DNA of 64,000 bases from Pseudomonas migulae (GCF_024169315.1 NZ_JALJWR010000001.1:1571501-1635500); one strand, 5' to 3'; numbered from the stretch's first letter, positions 43,912-55,170 are shown. Notes: generated by a model not told the origin, from the letters alone. Numbers and translations: made by a program.

Positions 43912-45759
43912 ATGGCCGCACCCGCCTCGCCGCTCTCCCACGACGCCATCATCCAGGACTCCTGGTCCCGTTGCCGCGCGTTCGGCCTCGACCATCAGAG
44001 TGCCCCGGCGTTCGATCAACTGCCGGCGGAAGGCATCGCCCAGTTGCTGGAGAGCCAGCATTCACTGGTGCAGACCACCCACCAGGAAGTCCTGCCCTAC
44101 TACGAGAACATCCTGAGCAATTCCAATTGCCTGATCATGCTCGCCGACAACCAGGGCCAGGTGCTGACGTCATGGGGAACCCAGCGCTTCATCGAGCCAA
44201 GCCTGACCCGCGGTTTCAGCGCCGGCGCGAGCTGGATGGAGCGTTGCAGCGGCACCAATGCCATCGGCACCGCACTGGCCTGTGAGCAGGCGGTGCACAT
44301 CGAACACGATGAACATTTCCTCAAGGCCAACCGCTTCATGACCGGTTCCGCCGCGCCGATTTTCGATGCCGAACGCAAGGTGATCGCGGTGCTGGACGTG
44401 TCCAGCGATAGCTACCTGCCGCCGTCCCACACCCTCGGCATGGTCAAGATGATGAGCCAGACCGTGGAAAACCGGCTGATCCTCAACCTGTTTCATGGCC
44501 AGCACTTTCAACTCACCTTCAACACCGGTTTGAACAACCTCGACAGCCAATGGGCCGGACTGTTGATTTTCGATGAGAGCGGTCAGGTACTGTCTGCCAA
44601 TCGTCGCGCCGACAATCTGTTGGGCATCAGCCTGTCGCGGGTCAGTGTCGAAAGCCTGTTCAAGGTGTCGCTCCTGGAATTGCTGAACCAGCCGGACGGC
44701 TTGCCCTTCTCCCTCCAGGCCTCCGGGCGTAACCGCTTCCAGTGTCTGTTGAAGCGACCGAAACAAGCACCGATTCAGGCGCGGCTGTTCTCTGAAACCA
44801 AGAGTGCCGAACCTGCCGTAAACGCGCCCGCCGTGATCAGCCTCAATACGCTTCACTTCGGTGACAGCCGCGTGGAAAAAGCCGTGCGCCAGGCCGAACG
44901 CTTGCTGGAAAAAGACATTCCCCTGTTGATCCACGGTGAAACAGGAGTCGGCAAGGAAGTCTTCGTCAAAGCCCTGCATCAAGCGAGTTCCCGCAGCAAA
45001 CAACCGTTCATTGCGGTCAACTGTGCGGCGATCCCCGCCGAACTGGTGGAGTCCGAGCTGTTTGGCTACGAGAAAGGTGCGTTCACCGGCGCCAATCAGA
45101 AAGGCAGCATCGGGCTGATCCGCAAGGCCGACAAAGGCACGCTGTTCCTCGATGAAATCGGCGACATGCCGCTGCCGACGCAGGCGCGACTCTTGCGGGT
45201 GTTGCAGGAACGTTGCGTGCAACCGGTGGGCAGCAGCGAACTGTTCCCGGTGGACATCCGCATCATTTCGGCGACCAACCGCTCGCTGCGTGAGCAAGTG
45301 CAGCTGGGACGGTTCCGTGAAGACCTGTATTACCGCATCGGCGGTTTGACCCTGGAGTTGCCGCCGCTCAGGGAACGCAGCGACAAACAGGCGCTGTTCA
45401 AGCGCTTGTGGGAGCAGCACCGTGAACCGTCACAGTGGGCCGGCTTGAGCGGTGAGGTGATGGAGTTGTTCAGCCGTCATCCGTGGCCGGGGAATCTGCG
45501 GCAGGTCAGCAGCGTCATGCAGGTGGCGCTGGCGATGGCCGAGGAACAACCGGTGCGGCCTGAGCATTTGCCGGATGATTTTTTTGTCGATCTGGAGATG
45601 GAGCCGGTGGATTCGCCGGAAACCCTGGCAGTGGATTTGAATGATGCCGAAGCGTTGAATCGGCAGTTGCAGGCGGCGGGGGGGAATATTTCGCACTTGG
45701 CCCGGCGACTCGGGGTTAGCCGTAACACCCTTTACAAGCGGTTGCGCCAGACCGAGTGA
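43912..45759 (+). CDS. Sigma-54-dependent transcriptional activator, AcoR-like
   Basis: 615 residues. GAF-type sensor domain (about 60-210), PAS-like segment (about 215-300), AAA+ domain with Walker A GETGVGKE at 342-349 and the sigma-54 contact loop GAFTGA at 389-394, and a C-terminal Fis-type helix-turn-helix (about 580-612, ISHLARRLGVSRNTLYKRL). No response-regulator receiver domain, so it likely senses a small molecule directly, as AcoR does. Divergent from the importer operon with its RpoN promoter, so most likely its activator. Confidence 0.88.
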   Translation: MAAPASPLSHDAIIQDSWSRCRAFGLDHQSAPAFDQLPAEGIAQLLESQHSLVQTTHQEVLPYYENILSNSNCLIMLADNQGQVLTSWGTQRFIEPSLTRGFSAGASWMERCSGTNAIGTALACEQAVHIEHDEHFLKANRFMTGSAAPIFDAERKVIAVLDVSSDSYLPPSHTLGMVKMMSQTVENRLILNLFHGQHFQLTFNTGLNNLDSQWAGLLIFDESGQVLSANRRADNLLGISLSRVSVESLFKVSLLELLNQPDGLPFSLQASGRNRFQCLLKRPKQAPIQARLFSETKSAEPAVNAPAVISLNTLHFGDSRVEKAVRQAERLLEKDIPLLIHGETGVGKEVFVKALHQASSRSKQPFIAVNCAAIPAELVESELFGYEKGAFTGANQKGSIGLIRKADKGTLFLDEIGDMPLPTQARLLRVLQERCVQPVGSSELFPVDIRIISATNRSLREQVQLGRFREDLYYRIGGLTLELPPLRERSDKQALFKRLWEQHREPSQWAGLSGEVMELFSRHPWPGNLRQVSSVMQVALAMAEEQPVRPEHLPDDFFVDLEMEPVDSPETLAVDLNDAEALNRQLQAAGGNISHLARRLGVSRNTLYKRLRQTE

Positions 45760-45797
45760 TGAGTTGACCGCACTGGCTTTGCCCGGCTCGAGACCAA

Positions 45798-45888
45798 TCG
45801 CGGGCAAGCCCGCTCCCACAGGGTTTTGTGTCGTTCGCAAAATCGGAATCCACCTCAATCACTGTGGGAGCGGGCTTGCCCGCGAAGG
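45798..45888. repeat. REP pair
   Basis: CGCGGGCAAGCCCGCTCCCA and its complement (GTGGGAGCGGGCTTGCCCGC, ending 45888) around about 45 bp. Lies between the convergent activator gene and cysS. Confidence 0.85.
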
Positions 45889-45930
45889 CGTCGGCCCAGA
45901 CACCACGGCAAATGAGCCCAGCGCACAAAC

Positions 45931-45960
45931 AAAAACCCGCACAAGGCGGGTTTTGTTTTG
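45931..45960. terminator. Bidirectional terminator between activator gene and cysS
   Basis: AAAAACCCGC, loop ACAAG, GCGGGTTTTG (45931-45955). An A-run on the left and a T-run on the right mean it works in both directions; it is 16 bp past the cysS stop. Confidence 0.85.
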
Positions 45961-45975
45961 AAGCAATCACAGCAA

Positions 45976-47358
45976 TCAGTCAGCCAGACGCCAGGTCGTG
46001 CCGCCCTTCCCGTCTTCCAGCACCACGCCCATGGCGGTGAGCTGGTCGCGGATGCGGTCGGATTCGGCCCAGTCTTTGGCCGCACGAGCCGCCAGACGCG
46101 CAGCAATCAGCGCATCGACTTCAGCCGCATCAACCCGCCCTTCGGCACCGGCCTGCAGGAAGTCATCCGCCTCAAGCTGCAACACCCCCAACACACTGGC
46201 CAGTTCCTTCAAGCGCGCCGCCAGACCCGCCGCCGCCTCAAGATCGCTCTCGCGCAGACGGTTGATCTCGCGGACCATCTCGAACAGCACCGCGCAGGCT
46301 TCCGGCGTGCCGAAGTCGTCGTTCATCACCTGAGTGAAGCGTTCGACAAAGGCTTCGCCACCGGCCGGCGCCACGCTCGGCAGGCCTTTCAACGCATGGT
46401 AGAAACGCTCGAGTGCGCCCTTGGCGTCCTTGAGGTTGTCTTCCGAATAGTTGATCGCGCTGCGGTAGTGGCTCGACACCAGCAGGTAGCGCACGACTTC
46501 CGGGTGGTACTTTTCCAGCACGTCGCGAATGGTGAAGAAGTTGTTCAAGGACTTGGACATCTTCTCGCCATTGATGCGAATCATGCCGCAATGCATCCAC
46601 GCGTTGGCGTAGGTCTTGCCAGTGGCCGCTTCGCTCTGGGCGATTTCGTTTTCGTGGTGCGGGAACTCGAGGTCGCTGCCGCCGCCATGAATGTCGAAGG
46701 TCTCGCCCAGGCAGCAGGTCGACATCACCGAGCATTCGATGTGCCAGCCCGGACGACCATCGCCCCACGGCGAAGGCCAGCTCGGCTCGCCTGGCTTGGC
46801 GCCTTTCCACAGCACGAAGTCCAGCGGGTCCTGCTTGGATTCATCGACTTCGATCCGCGCACCGATGCGCAGGTCTTCGATTTTCTTGCGCGACAGCTTG
46901 CCGTAGCCCATGAACTTGGCGACGCGGTAGTACACGTCGCCATTGCCCGGTGCGTAGGCATAACCCTTGTCGATCAGGGTCTGGATCATGGTCTGCATGC
47001 CAGCGATGTGATCGGTGGCCCGCGGCTCCATGTCCGGTTTGAGGATGTTGAGGCGCGCCTCGTCCTCATGCATCGCGGTGATCATGCGCTCGGTCAGCAC
47101 GTCGAACGGCTCGCCGTTCTCCTTGGCCCGATTGATGATCTTGTCTTCAATGTCGGTGATGTTGCGCACATACGTCAGGTTATAACCGCTGAACCGCAGC
47201 CAGCGGGTCACCAGGTCGAACGCGACCATGCTGCGACCATGGCCAATGTGGCAGTAGTCGTACACGGTCATCCCGCAGACGTACATGCGCACATTGTTGC
47301 CATCCAGCGGCTTGAAGACTTCTTTGCTCTTGGTGAGCGTGTTGTAGATCGAAAGCAC
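45976..47358 (-). CDS. cysS: Cysteinyl-tRNA synthetase
   Basis: 460 residues from a GTG at 47358 (giving [15 protein letters not shown]); no nearer ATG is plausible, and a start further upstream would add ten non-conserved residues. AAGGAACCTCT lies ahead. Class I synthetase: C28 zinc ligand, HIGH at 37-40 and KMSKS at 266-270, followed by the DALR-type anticodon domain. Charges tRNA-Cys in the cytosol. Directly follows glnS in the same direction (17-bp gap). Confidence 0.96.
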   Translation of the reverse strand: MLSIYNTLTKSKEVFKPLDGNNVRMYVCGMTVYDYCHIGHGRSMVAFDLVTRWLRFSGYNLTYVRNITDIEDKIINRAKENGEPFDVLTERMITAMHEDEARLNILKPDMEPRATDHIAGMQTMIQTLIDKGYAYAPGNGDVYYRVAKFMGYGKLSRKKIEDLRIGARIEVDESKQDPLDFVLWKGAKPGEPSWPSPWGDGRPGWHIECSVMSTCCLGETFDIHGGGSDLEFPHHENEIAQSEAATGKTYANAWMHCGMIRINGEKMSKSLNNFFTIRDVLEKYHPEVVRYLLVSSHYRSAINYSEDNLKDAKGALERFYHALKGLPSVAPAGGEAFVERFTQVMNDDFGTPEACAVLFEMVREINRLRESDLEAAAGLAARLKELASVLGVLQLEADDFLQAGAEGRVDAAEVDALIAARLAARAAKDWAESDRIRDQLTAMGVVLEDGKGGTTWRLAD

Positions 47359-47375
47359 GTTAGAGGTTCCTTGAA

Positions 47376-49076
47376 TCACTGGCCCCACGAATCACGCAAG
47401 GTCACGGTACGGTTGAATACCGGATGACCGGGTTTCGAGTCCTTGATATCCGCGCAGAAGTAGCCTTCGCGCTCGAACTGGAAACGGTCTTCCGGCTGTG
47501 CGTTGCCCAGCGAAGGCTCGGCACGACAACCAGTGAGAACTTGCAGCGAGTCAGGGTTGATGTTGTCCAGGAAACTGGCGCTGTCTTCGGCCTTCTCAGG
47601 GTTCGGAGAGCGGAACAGGCGATCGTACAGACGCACTTCGCACTCGATGCTGGCCGCGGCCGGCACCCAGTGAACCACGCCTTTGACCTTGCGGCCTTCA
47701 GGGTTCTTGCCCAGTGTTTCCGGGTCGTAGGAGCAACGCAGCTCGACGATGTTGCCATCGGCGTCCTTGATCGCTTCGTCGGCACGGATCACGTAGCTGC
47801 CGCGCAGGCGCACTTCGCCGTTCGGCTCCAGGCGCTTGTAGCCCTTCGGTGGCTCTTCCATGAAGTCATCGCGGTCGATGTAGATTTCACGGGAGAACGG
47901 CAGCTTGCGAACGCCCAGTTCTTCTTTCTGCGGATGACGCGGCAGTTCGAGGTGATCGACCTTGTCTTCCGGGTAGTTGGTAATCACGACTTTCAACGGA
48001 CGCAGCACGCACATGGCGCGCGGGGCGTTCGCATCGAGGTCCTGACGGATGCTGAATTCAAGCATGCCGAAGTCGACCACGCCGTCGGAACGGTTGGTGC
48101 CGACCATGTCGCAGAAGTTGCGGATCGACGCCGGCGTGTAGCCACGGCGGCGGAAGCCGGACAGCGTGGACATGCGCGGATCGTCCCAACCGAATACGTG
48201 CTTTTCATCGACCAGTTGCTTGAGCTTGCGCTTGCTGGTGATGGTGTAGTTCAGGTTCAGACGGCTGAACTCGTACTGACGCGGGTTCGCCGGGACCGGC
48301 AGGTTCTCGAGGAACCATTCGTACAGCGGACGGTGGCTTTCGAACTCCAGGGTGCAGATCGAGTGGGTAATGCCTTCGATGGCGTCCGACTGACCGTGGG
48401 TGAAGTCGTAGTTCGGGTAGATGCACCACTTGTCGCCGGTCTGGTGGTGATGCGCATGACGGATGCGGTACATGATCGGGTCGCGCAGGTTCATGTTCGG
48501 CGAGGCCATGTCGATCTTGGCCCGCAGCACCCGTGCGCCGTCCGGGAATTCGCCGGCGCGCATGCGGGCAAACCAGTCGAGGTTCTCTTCGACGCTGCGA
48601 TCACGGAACGGGCTGTTCTTGCCCGGCTCGGTCAGGCTGCCGCGGTATTCCTTGGCCTGTTCAGGGCTCAGGTCGTCCACGTAGGCCTTGCCGGCCTTGA
48701 TCAGTTCAACGGCCCAATCGTGCAACTGGTCGAAATACTGCGAGGCGTAGCGCACTTCGCCGGACCATTCGAAGCCCAGCCACTTGACGTCGCTTTCGAT
48801 CGCGTCGATGTATTCCTGGTCTTCCTTGGCCGGGTTGGTGTCGTCGAAACGCAGGTGGGTGACGCCGCCGAACTCCTGGGCCAGACCGAAGTTCACACAG
48901 ATCGACTTGGCGTGACCGATGTGCAGGTAACCGTTGGGTTCAGGCGGGAAACGGGTGACGATCTGCGTGTGCTTACCCGAGTCCAGGTCCGCCTGGATGA
49001 TCGGGCGCAGGAAATTGACCGGCACGGCAGGGCCGGTCTTGGAATTCGAGGTAGGGTCGACAGTGGGCTTGCTCAT
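47376..49076 (-). CDS. glnS: Glutaminyl-tRNA synthetase
   Basis: 566 residues from the ATG at 49076 ([11 protein letters not shown]). [12 protein letters not shown] is the HIGH motif and ITSKRKL the variant KMSKS loop; the two beta-barrel anticodon-binding domains follow. Charges tRNA-Gln directly. The open frame reaches 123 bp further upstream but lacks conservation. Likely one operon with cysS. Confidence 0.97.
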   Translation of the reverse strand: MSKPTVDPTSNSKTGPAVPVNFLRPIIQADLDSGKHTQIVTRFPPEPNGYLHIGHAKSICVNFGLAQEFGGVTHLRFDDTNPAKEDQEYIDAIESDVKWLGFEWSGEVRYASQYFDQLHDWAVELIKAGKAYVDDLSPEQAKEYRGSLTEPGKNSPFRDRSVEENLDWFARMRAGEFPDGARVLRAKIDMASPNMNLRDPIMYRIRHAHHHQTGDKWCIYPNYDFTHGQSDAIEGITHSICTLEFESHRPLYEWFLENLPVPANPRQYEFSRLNLNYTITSKRKLKQLVDEKHVFGWDDPRMSTLSGFRRRGYTPASIRNFCDMVGTNRSDGVVDFGMLEFSIRQDLDANAPRAMCVLRPLKVVITNYPEDKVDHLELPRHPQKEELGVRKLPFSREIYIDRDDFMEEPPKGYKRLEPNGEVRLRGSYVIRADEAIKDADGNIVELRCSYDPETLGKNPEGRKVKGVVHWVPAAASIECEVRLYDRLFRSPNPEKAEDSASFLDNINPDSLQVLTGCRAEPSLGNAQPEDRFQFEREGYFCADIKDSKPGHPVFNRTVTLRDSWGQ

Positions 49077-49336
49077 AGGATCCTTGAACGTACAAGTGCG
49101 CGGCCAGTTGGCCAAATCAAAGCGGCGGTTAAAACAAAGGGGCTTATCATAGCCGATGCCGTCAAGCCGCTGACAGTACAGGCCGGCAATCGGCTGCATT
49201 TAATCGGTTGCCAATGAAAAACAGCCTCGAAATTCGCGCCCGGCACGCTAAACTGCCTGCCTTGGCCGAATCTGGCCGGACCGGTTGAGGGCTGCAGAGC
49301 CTCGAAACCCATGAATTCCTTGAAAGAGTACCGATC

Positions 49337-49840
49337 ATGACCCAAGTCAAACTGACCACCAACCATGGCGACATCGTCCTGGAACTGAACGCTGAAAAGG
49401 CACCGCTCACCGTTGCCAACTTCATCGAGTACGTCAAAGCCGGTCACTACGAAAACACCGTTTTCCACCGCGTCATCGGTAACTTCATGATCCAGGGCGG
49501 CGGTTTCGAGCCAGGCATGAAAGAAAAGAAAGACAAGCGCCCGAGCATCCAGAACGAAGCCGACAACGGCCTGCCGAACGAGAAGTACACCGTGGCCATG
49601 GCCCGCACCATGGAGCCGCATTCGGCTTCCGCGCAATTCTTCATCAACGTGGCTGACAACGGCTTCCTGAACCACAGCGCCAAGACCACCCAGGGCTGGG
49701 GCTACGCCGTATTCGCCAAAGTCGTCGCAGGCACCGACGTGGTCGACAAGATCAAAGGTGTGGCCACGACTTCCAAAGCCGGCCACCAGGACGTACCAGC
49801 AGACGACGTGATCATCGAGAAAGCCGAGATCATTGAGTGA
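49337..49840 (+). CDS. ppiB: Peptidyl-prolyl cis-trans isomerase B (cyclophilin)
   Basis: 167 residues, no signal peptide, so the cytoplasmic form. Cyclophilin signature [14 protein letters not shown] and [17 protein letters not shown]. Catalyses proline isomerisation in protein folding. The 260 bp between it and glnS holds both divergent promoters; no convincing hexamers were found. The stop overlaps the lpxH GTG start. Confidence 0.96.
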   Translation: MTQVKLTTNHGDIVLELNAEKAPLTVANFIEYVKAGHYENTVFHRVIGNFMIQGGGFEPGMKEKKDKRPSIQNEADNGLPNEKYTVAMARTMEPHSASAQFFINVADNGFLNHSAKTTQGWGYAVFAKVVAGTDVVDKIKGVATTSKAGHQDVPADDVIIEKAEIIE

Positions 49841-50589
49841 TACTGCTGATTTCAGACTTGCATCTGGAAGAGGAGCGCCCGGACATTACCCGGGCGTTTC
49901 TGGATTTGCTCGCCGGACGCGCCCGTTCGGCGAGTGCGTTGTACATCCTGGGCGACTTTTTCGAGGCGTGGATTGGCGACGATGCCATGACGCCGTTCCA
50001 GCGTTCCATCTGCCAGGCCCTGCGCGACCTCAGCGACAGCGGCACGGCGATTTTTCTGATGCACGGCAATCGCGACTTCATGCTGGGCCAGGCCTTCTGC
50101 AAACAGGCCGGCTGCACATTGCTGAAGGACCCGAGTGTCGTGCAACTCGCAGGCGAGCCCGTGCTGTTGATGCACGGCGACAGCCTTTGCACTCGCGACG
50201 AGGCTTACATGAAGCTGCGTCGCTATCTGCGCAACCCGATTACCCTATTCATCCTGCGCCACCTGCCCTTGGGCACCCGGCACAAACTGGCGCGCAAGCT
50301 GCGCAGCGAAAGCCGGACGCAGACTCGGATGAAGGCCAATGACATCGTGGATGTCACCCCGGAAGAAGTGCCACGGATCATGCAGGAACATGGCGTGAAA
50401 ACCCTGATCCACGGCCACACCCACCGCCCCGCCATCCACAAGTTGCAGATTGGCGATCAGGCGGCCAGGCGTATTGTGCTGGGGGATTGGGATCGTCAAG
50501 GCTGGGCATTGCAGGTGGATGAGCACGGGTTTGCGCTGGCGCCGTTCGACTTTGCCCCGCCACCTCAGTTGGCAGCACCCACAAACTAA
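49837..50589 (+). CDS. lpxH: UDP-2,3-diacylglucosamine hydrolase LpxH
   Basis: 250 residues from a GTG that overlaps the ppiB stop (GTGA). Calcineurin-like metallophosphoesterase: D7-x-H9, D40 ([11 protein letters not shown]), N78 (HGNRD), H113 (HGDSL), H194 and H196 (HGHTH); all match E. coli LpxH at an offset of one. Fourth step of lipid A synthesis, removing UMP, at the inner membrane. Coupled to ppiB. Confidence 0.96.
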   Translation: MILLISDLHLEEERPDITRAFLDLLAGRARSASALYILGDFFEAWIGDDAMTPFQRSICQALRDLSDSGTAIFLMHGNRDFMLGQAFCKQAGCTLLKDPSVVQLAGEPVLLMHGDSLCTRDEAYMKLRRYLRNPITLFILRHLPLGTRHKLARKLRSESRTQTRMKANDIVDVTPEEVPRIMQEHGVKTLIHGHTHRPAIHKLQIGDQAARRIVLGDWDRQGWALQVDEHGFALAPFDFAPPPQLAAPTN

Positions 50590-50605
50590 CGACCAAACAC
50601 AAAAA

Positions 50606-50701
50606 CCTGTGGGAGCGGGCTTGCCCGCGATGCCGGTGGATCAGTCAACAACGTTGTTGAATGTGATTCCGCTATCGCGGGCAAGCCCGCTCCCACAGGG
50701 G
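50606..50701. repeat. REP pair
   Basis: CCTGTGGGAGCGGGCTTGCC and its complement ending at 50701, about 45 bp apart. Lies between the convergent lpxH and efflux operon ends; no other terminator was seen there. Confidence 0.87.
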
Positions 50702-50713
50702 TTTGTGTTTATC

Positions 50714-52243
50714 TCAATGACCGGAAGCCGCAGGCCCCGCCTTCGCCGCAAACGGCGGCTTCGCCAGCCACACAATCACGATCAACCCCATGAACGCCCA
50801 CCCCAGCAACGTGAAGTAATCCACGGTGGAGAGCATGTACGCCTGACTCGTCAGCACATGATCGAGCTGCGCGTACGCCGGGTTGCTCGCACCGCCCAGG
50901 CTGTTCAACGCCTCACGGGTCGCCGGTTCATACGTGCTGATGCTTTCGCTCATGTAGGCATGATGCTGGTCCGCCCGGCGAATCCAGATCCAGGTCGTCA
51001 ACGACGCCGCAAAACTGCCGCCCAGCGTCCGCAGGAAGGTCGCGAGGCCCGCACCATCGGCGATCTGGCTCGGCGGCAGGTCCGACATCAGAATGCTCAA
51101 GGTCGGCATGAAGAACAGCGCCACACCAATGCCCATGAACAGTTGCACCAGGGCGATGTGCTGGAAGTCCACCTCGTTGGTAAACCCGGCGCGCATGAAG
51201 CAGCTCAGGCCAATCGCCAGGAACGCCAGGCCCGCCAGTAACCGCAGGTCGAACTTGTGCGCGTACTTGCCGACAAATGGCGACATCAGCACCGGCAGAA
51301 TCCCGATCGGTGCGACCGCCAAGCCGGCCCAGGTCGCGGTGTAGCCCATCTGCGTTTGCAGCCATTGCGGCAGGATCAGGTTGATCCCGAAGAACCCGGC
51401 GTAACCCAACACCAGCACAATCGTGCCGATGCGGAAGTTGCGATACGCAAACAACCGCAGGTTGACCACCGGGTGCTGGTCGGTCATTTCCCAGATCACG
51501 AACACCGCCAGCGCAATCACCGAAATCGCTGCACCGATGAGGATGAAATTCGATTCGAACCAGTCCAGGTCGTTGCCCTTGTCGAGGATCACCTGCAACG
51601 CACCGACGCCGATGATCAGCGTGATCAGACCGACGTAGTCCATCGGCTGATAACTGGTCACCACCGGACGCGCCTTGAGCTGCGAGCGCACGACCATCAC
51701 CGCGAAAATCCCGATCGGCACGTTGATGAAGAAGATCCACGGCCAGCTGTAGCTGTCCGTGATCCAGCCGCCAAGAATCGGCCCGGCAATCGGCGCCACC
51801 ACCGTGACCATCGCCAGCAACGCCAGGGCCATGCCACGCCTGGCGGGGGGATAGACCGCAATCAGCAGCGTCTGGGTCATCGGGTACAACGGCCCGGCCA
51901 CCAGGCCCTGCAGCACGCGAAAGCCGATCAGCTCCGGCATCGAGGTGGAAATACCGCAGAGAAACGAAGCCAGTACAAACAGAATCGTCGCCCACAAAAA
52001 CAGCTTCACCTCACCAAACCGCCGGCTCAGCCAACCGGTCAGCGGCAGCGCGATGGCGTTGCTCACCGCAAACGAGGTGATCACCCAGGTGCCCTGCTCA
52101 GAACTCACGCCCAGGTTGCCGGAAATCGTCGGCAACGCCACGTTGGCGATGGTGGTGTCGAGCACTTGCATGAAGGTCGCCAGCGACAGGCCGATGGTGC
52201 TGAGCAGCAGGCTGGGCGGCGTGAAAGACGCGTTATTGCTCAT
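50714..52243 (-). CDS. emrB: Multidrug MFS transporter, EmrB/QacA (DHA2) family
   Basis: 509 residues, 14 transmembrane helices. Antiporter motif C GPILGGWITDSYSWPWIFFIN and the DHA2 N-terminus ATFMQVLDTTIANVALPTI. Inner-membrane part of a tripartite pump exporting hydrophobic drugs by proton antiport, working with the adaptor and outer-membrane genes upstream. The drug range is unknown. Confidence 0.9.
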   Translation of the reverse strand: MSNNASFTPPSLLLSTIGLSLATFMQVLDTTIANVALPTISGNLGVSSEQGTWVITSFAVSNAIALPLTGWLSRRFGEVKLFLWATILFVLASFLCGISTSMPELIGFRVLQGLVAGPLYPMTQTLLIAVYPPARRGMALALLAMVTVVAPIAGPILGGWITDSYSWPWIFFINVPIGIFAVMVVRSQLKARPVVTSYQPMDYVGLITLIIGVGALQVILDKGNDLDWFESNFILIGAAISVIALAVFVIWEMTDQHPVVNLRLFAYRNFRIGTIVLVLGYAGFFGINLILPQWLQTQMGYTATWAGLAVAPIGILPVLMSPFVGKYAHKFDLRLLAGLAFLAIGLSCFMRAGFTNEVDFQHIALVQLFMGIGVALFFMPTLSILMSDLPPSQIADGAGLATFLRTLGGSFAASLTTWIWIRRADQHHAYMSESISTYEPATREALNSLGGASNPAYAQLDHVLTSQAYMLSTVDYFTLLGWAFMGLIVIVWLAKPPFAAKAGPAASGH

Positions 52244-52297
52244 CGCGAGTCCTTTGAAACCTGATGGGCGCTGCGCCTGTTACAGACGCAGCTGACC

Positions 52298-52460
52298 GTG
52301 TGGGAGCGAGCCTTTGTGGCAAAGGAGCTTTTGTGGCGAGATAGCTTTTGTGGCGAGGGGATTTATCCCCGTTGGGTCGCGAAGCGGCCCCAAAAGCTTT
52401 GCGACTGCTTCGCAGCCGAACGGGGATAAATCCCCTCGCCACAAAAGCCCGCTCCCACAG
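52298..52460. repeat. Long nested palindromic repeat between emrB and emrA
   Basis: Outer arms GTGTGGGAGCG / CGCTCCCACA enclose TTTGTGGCGAGGGGATTTAT / ATAAATCCCCTCGCCACAAA and an inner AAGC-rich part. It is a different repeat family from the main REP, though the outer arms resemble it. Sits inside the efflux operon. Confidence 0.75.
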
Positions 52461-52479
52461 ATTCTGTGTGATGGACGAA

Positions 52480-53685
52480 TCAGCGTTGAACGGTCTTGCT
52501 GACCGCAGCGCTGTTGTCGTGAATCAACTGCGTGATCATCGCGTCAGCCTCGGCCAACTGACGGTCGTAGACGTTGGTGCTGAACGAGGCCTTTTGCGGT
52601 GGCTGTTGCGCCAGCACCGGGCCGCTCTGGTCACGCAGGTTCACATCGACCTGCGTCGACAGCCCCACGCGCAATGGGTGCTTGGCCAGTTCTTCGGCGT
52701 TGATGTGGATCCGCACCGGCACCCGCTGCACGATCTTGATCCAGTTACCGGTGGCGTTCTGTGCCGGCAGCAAAGCGAACGCGCTGCCGGTGCCCGCGCC
52801 GAGGCTGTCGATGGTGCCGCTGAACTTCACGTCGCTGCCGTAGAGGTCGGCCTGGATATCCACCGGCTGACCGATGCGCATGTCGCGCAACTGGGTTTCC
52901 TTGAAGTTGGCGTCGATCCACAGCTGATCCAGCGGAATCACGGCCATCAGCGCGGTGCCCGGCTGGACCCGTTGACCGAGTTGTACCGAGCGCTTGGCGA
53001 CGTAGCCGGTCACCGGTGCAATCAGGGTGCTGCGGGAATTGTTGAGGTAGGCCTGACGCAATTGCGCGGCGGCCGACATCACGTCCGGGTGCGACGACAC
53101 CACGGTGTCATCGACCAGGGCGCTGGTGGTTTTCAGTTGCTGCTTGGCATTGGCCAGGGCGTTTTGCGCCGAGGTCAGGTCGTCACGAGCGTGGGACAGC
53201 TCTTCTTGGGAAATCGCCCCGCCAGCGGCCAGGTTTTTCCGGCGATTGAAGTTGTCCTGGGCCTTTTGCACTTCCGCCTGCTGGGCGTTGACCTGGGCTT
53301 TCATGCCGTCGACGTTGCTGTACAAACCGCGCACCTGGCGCACGGTGCGGGCCAGGTTGGCCTGGGCACTTTGCAGACCGACCTGGGCGTCGTTCGGGTC
53401 GAAGTTGATCAGCACCTGGCCTTCATGGACCAGGTCGCCATCGTCGGCGCCAATGCTGACCACGGTGCCGGTGACCAGCGGGGTGATTTCCACCACGTTG
53501 CCGTTCACATAGGCATCGTCGGTGCTTTCGTTCCAGCGCCCGTAGAACTCGTGATAACCCCAGACGCCGATACCGGCGAGGATCACCACGATCGCGAGGA
53601 TCACCAGCATGACTTTGCGTTTGCGCGGATTGCTGGTGCCTGGTGCGTTGTCAGTTGAAGCAGGAGTTGTATCGGCAGTGGCCAT
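52480..53685 (-). CDS. emrA: Membrane fusion (adaptor) protein, EmrA/HlyD family
   Basis: 401 residues. One N-terminal anchor helix (about 24-45), lipoyl-like halves around GTVVSIGADDGDLVHEGQVL and APVTGYVAKRSVQLGQRVQPG, and an alpha-helical coiled hairpin between (about 100-200). Bridges the inner-membrane EmrB and the outer-membrane channel. 236 bp separate it from emrB, filled by the palindromic repeat. Confidence 0.92.
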   Translation of the reverse strand: MATADTTPASTDNAPGTSNPRKRKVMLVILAIVVILAGIGVWGYHEFYGRWNESTDDAYVNGNVVEITPLVTGTVVSIGADDGDLVHEGQVLINFDPNDAQVGLQSAQANLARTVRQVRGLYSNVDGMKAQVNAQQAEVQKAQDNFNRRKNLAAGGAISQEELSHARDDLTSAQNALANAKQQLKTTSALVDDTVVSSHPDVMSAAAQLRQAYLNNSRSTLIAPVTGYVAKRSVQLGQRVQPGTALMAVIPLDQLWIDANFKETQLRDMRIGQPVDIQADLYGSDVKFSGTIDSLGAGTGSAFALLPAQNATGNWIKIVQRVPVRIHINAEELAKHPLRVGLSTQVDVNLRDQSGPVLAQQPPQKASFSTNVYDRQLAEADAMITQLIHDNSAAVSKTVQR

Positions 53686-53700
53686 GACAATTACCTTGAA

Positions 53701-55170
53701 TTAGTTGTGCTGCGTGGCTGGGGTTGCGTTGGCCGCGGTCAGGGTTTCGCCCTGAAAACCGCCGCCCAGCGCTTGCATCAGTTGGATCGACAGGTCGATC
53801 TGCTCGGCATTCAGGTTGGCCAGCTGACGCTGGGCCTGGAGCAATTGCTGCTCGATGCTGAGCACGTCCAGGTAGTTTCCGATGCCGGAACCGTAACGCT
53901 GGACCACGGTGTTGTAAGAATCCTGGGCAATGTCGGTGGCGTGCTGTTGAGCGCCGATCTGCCGGCCGATATCGCGCAACTGGTTGATCGTGTCGCTGAC
54001 ATCACCCAGCGCTCTCACCAGGTTTTTGTTGTACTGCGCCACCGCGAGGTCGTAATCGGCGTCGCGAGCATCGAGGTCGGCGCGCAGGCGGCCACCGTCG
54101 AAAATCGGCACCGAGATCGTCGGCGCGATGTTGAAGAAACGACTGGCCGATCCGAACATCGCGTCACCCAGCAACGATTCGGCACCGGCGGCGGCGCTCA
54201 GGTTGAGGTTGGGATAGAACCGGGTTTTGCCGGCGTCGATGTTCTTGCTCGCGGCTTCTACGCGCCAACGTGCGGCGACCAGATCCGGGCGCCGACCGAG
54301 CAACTCGGCGGGCAGGACCGATGGCAATGCGACGGCGCTGGCCTGCAGAATCTTCGGCCGGGCGATGTCGTTGCCCCGATCCGGGCCTTTGCCGAGCAAT
54401 ACCGCCAAGGCGATTTTCGCGCTTTGCAGGCGTTTTTCGGCGTCGATCAGGCTGGCTTCGGAGGTAGCTTCAAGGCTTTCGGTTTGCTGGAACTGGTACT
54501 GACTGTCGATCCCGGAACTCAGGCGCCGTTGGCTCAGGTCGAGCATTTGTTTGGTGCGCTTGAGATCTTCCTGTGCCAGGTCATGGACGATATGCGCCTG
54601 CCCCAGATCGCTATAAGCGCGGGCAACGTCGGCGGCCAAGGTCAGTTGCGCGGCCTGCTGATCGACTTCGGCCGCGCGGGCCTGGCCCAACGCCGCTTCC
54701 CAGGCGTCACGCTGACCGCCCCAGAGGTCGAAGTTGTAATTGAAACTGGCGCCGATGTTACGCACGGTGGAGTACGCATCGCCCTCGCCTCGCGGGTCTT
54801 GATCCCGGGCCAGACGCGAACGGCTGACGCCGGCGCTGGCATCGAGGGTCGGCATGCGCGCAGCATCGGCGGCGTACGCGGCGGCGCTGGCCTGATGGGC
54901 GCGAGCGTCGGCGATCTGCATGTCCGGGCTGTCGTGCAGGGCTTCGCGAATCAGACCGTCAAGCTGTGGGTCGCCGAGGCTTTTCCACCAGTCGCTTTTC
55001 GGCCAGGCCGCCGGCGACAGGGTCACGCCGCTGAGGGATTGCCCGGCCTTGAGGGTTTTCGCATCGAGGCTTTTGCCTTCGGTGGTCAGGCCGCTGTAGC
55101 TGGCGCAACCGGCCAGGGTCATGGCCGCGAGCACCAGGCTCAGGCCGGCGCGCAAGGTTTTGCTGCTCAT
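53701..55170 (-). CDS. Outer-membrane efflux lipoprotein, NodT/OprM family
   Basis: 489 residues. Lipoprotein signal with lipobox LAGC (C22), then two repeated TolC-type outer membrane efflux regions (for example ARAHQASAAAYAADAARMPT and RRPDLVAARWRVEAA). Forms the outer-membrane channel of the pump with EmrA and EmrB. 15 bp before emrA; overlaps the MarR gene end by 4 bp. Confidence 0.92.
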   Translation of the reverse strand: MSSKTLRAGLSLVLAAMTLAGCASYSGLTTEGKSLDAKTLKAGQSLSGVTLSPAAWPKSDWWKSLGDPQLDGLIREALHDSPDMQIADARAHQASAAAYAADAARMPTLDASAGVSRSRLARDQDPRGEGDAYSTVRNIGASFNYNFDLWGGQRDAWEAALGQARAAEVDQQAAQLTLAADVARAYSDLGQAHIVHDLAQEDLKRTKQMLDLSQRRLSSGIDSQYQFQQTESLEATSEASLIDAEKRLQSAKIALAVLLGKGPDRGNDIARPKILQASAVALPSVLPAELLGRRPDLVAARWRVEAASKNIDAGKTRFYPNLNLSAAAGAESLLGDAMFGSASRFFNIAPTISVPIFDGGRLRADLDARDADYDLAVAQYNKNLVRALGDVSDTINQLRDIGRQIGAQQHATDIAQDSYNTVVQRYGSGIGNYLDVLSIEQQLLQAQRQLANLNAEQIDLSIQLMQALGGGFQGETLTAANATPATQHN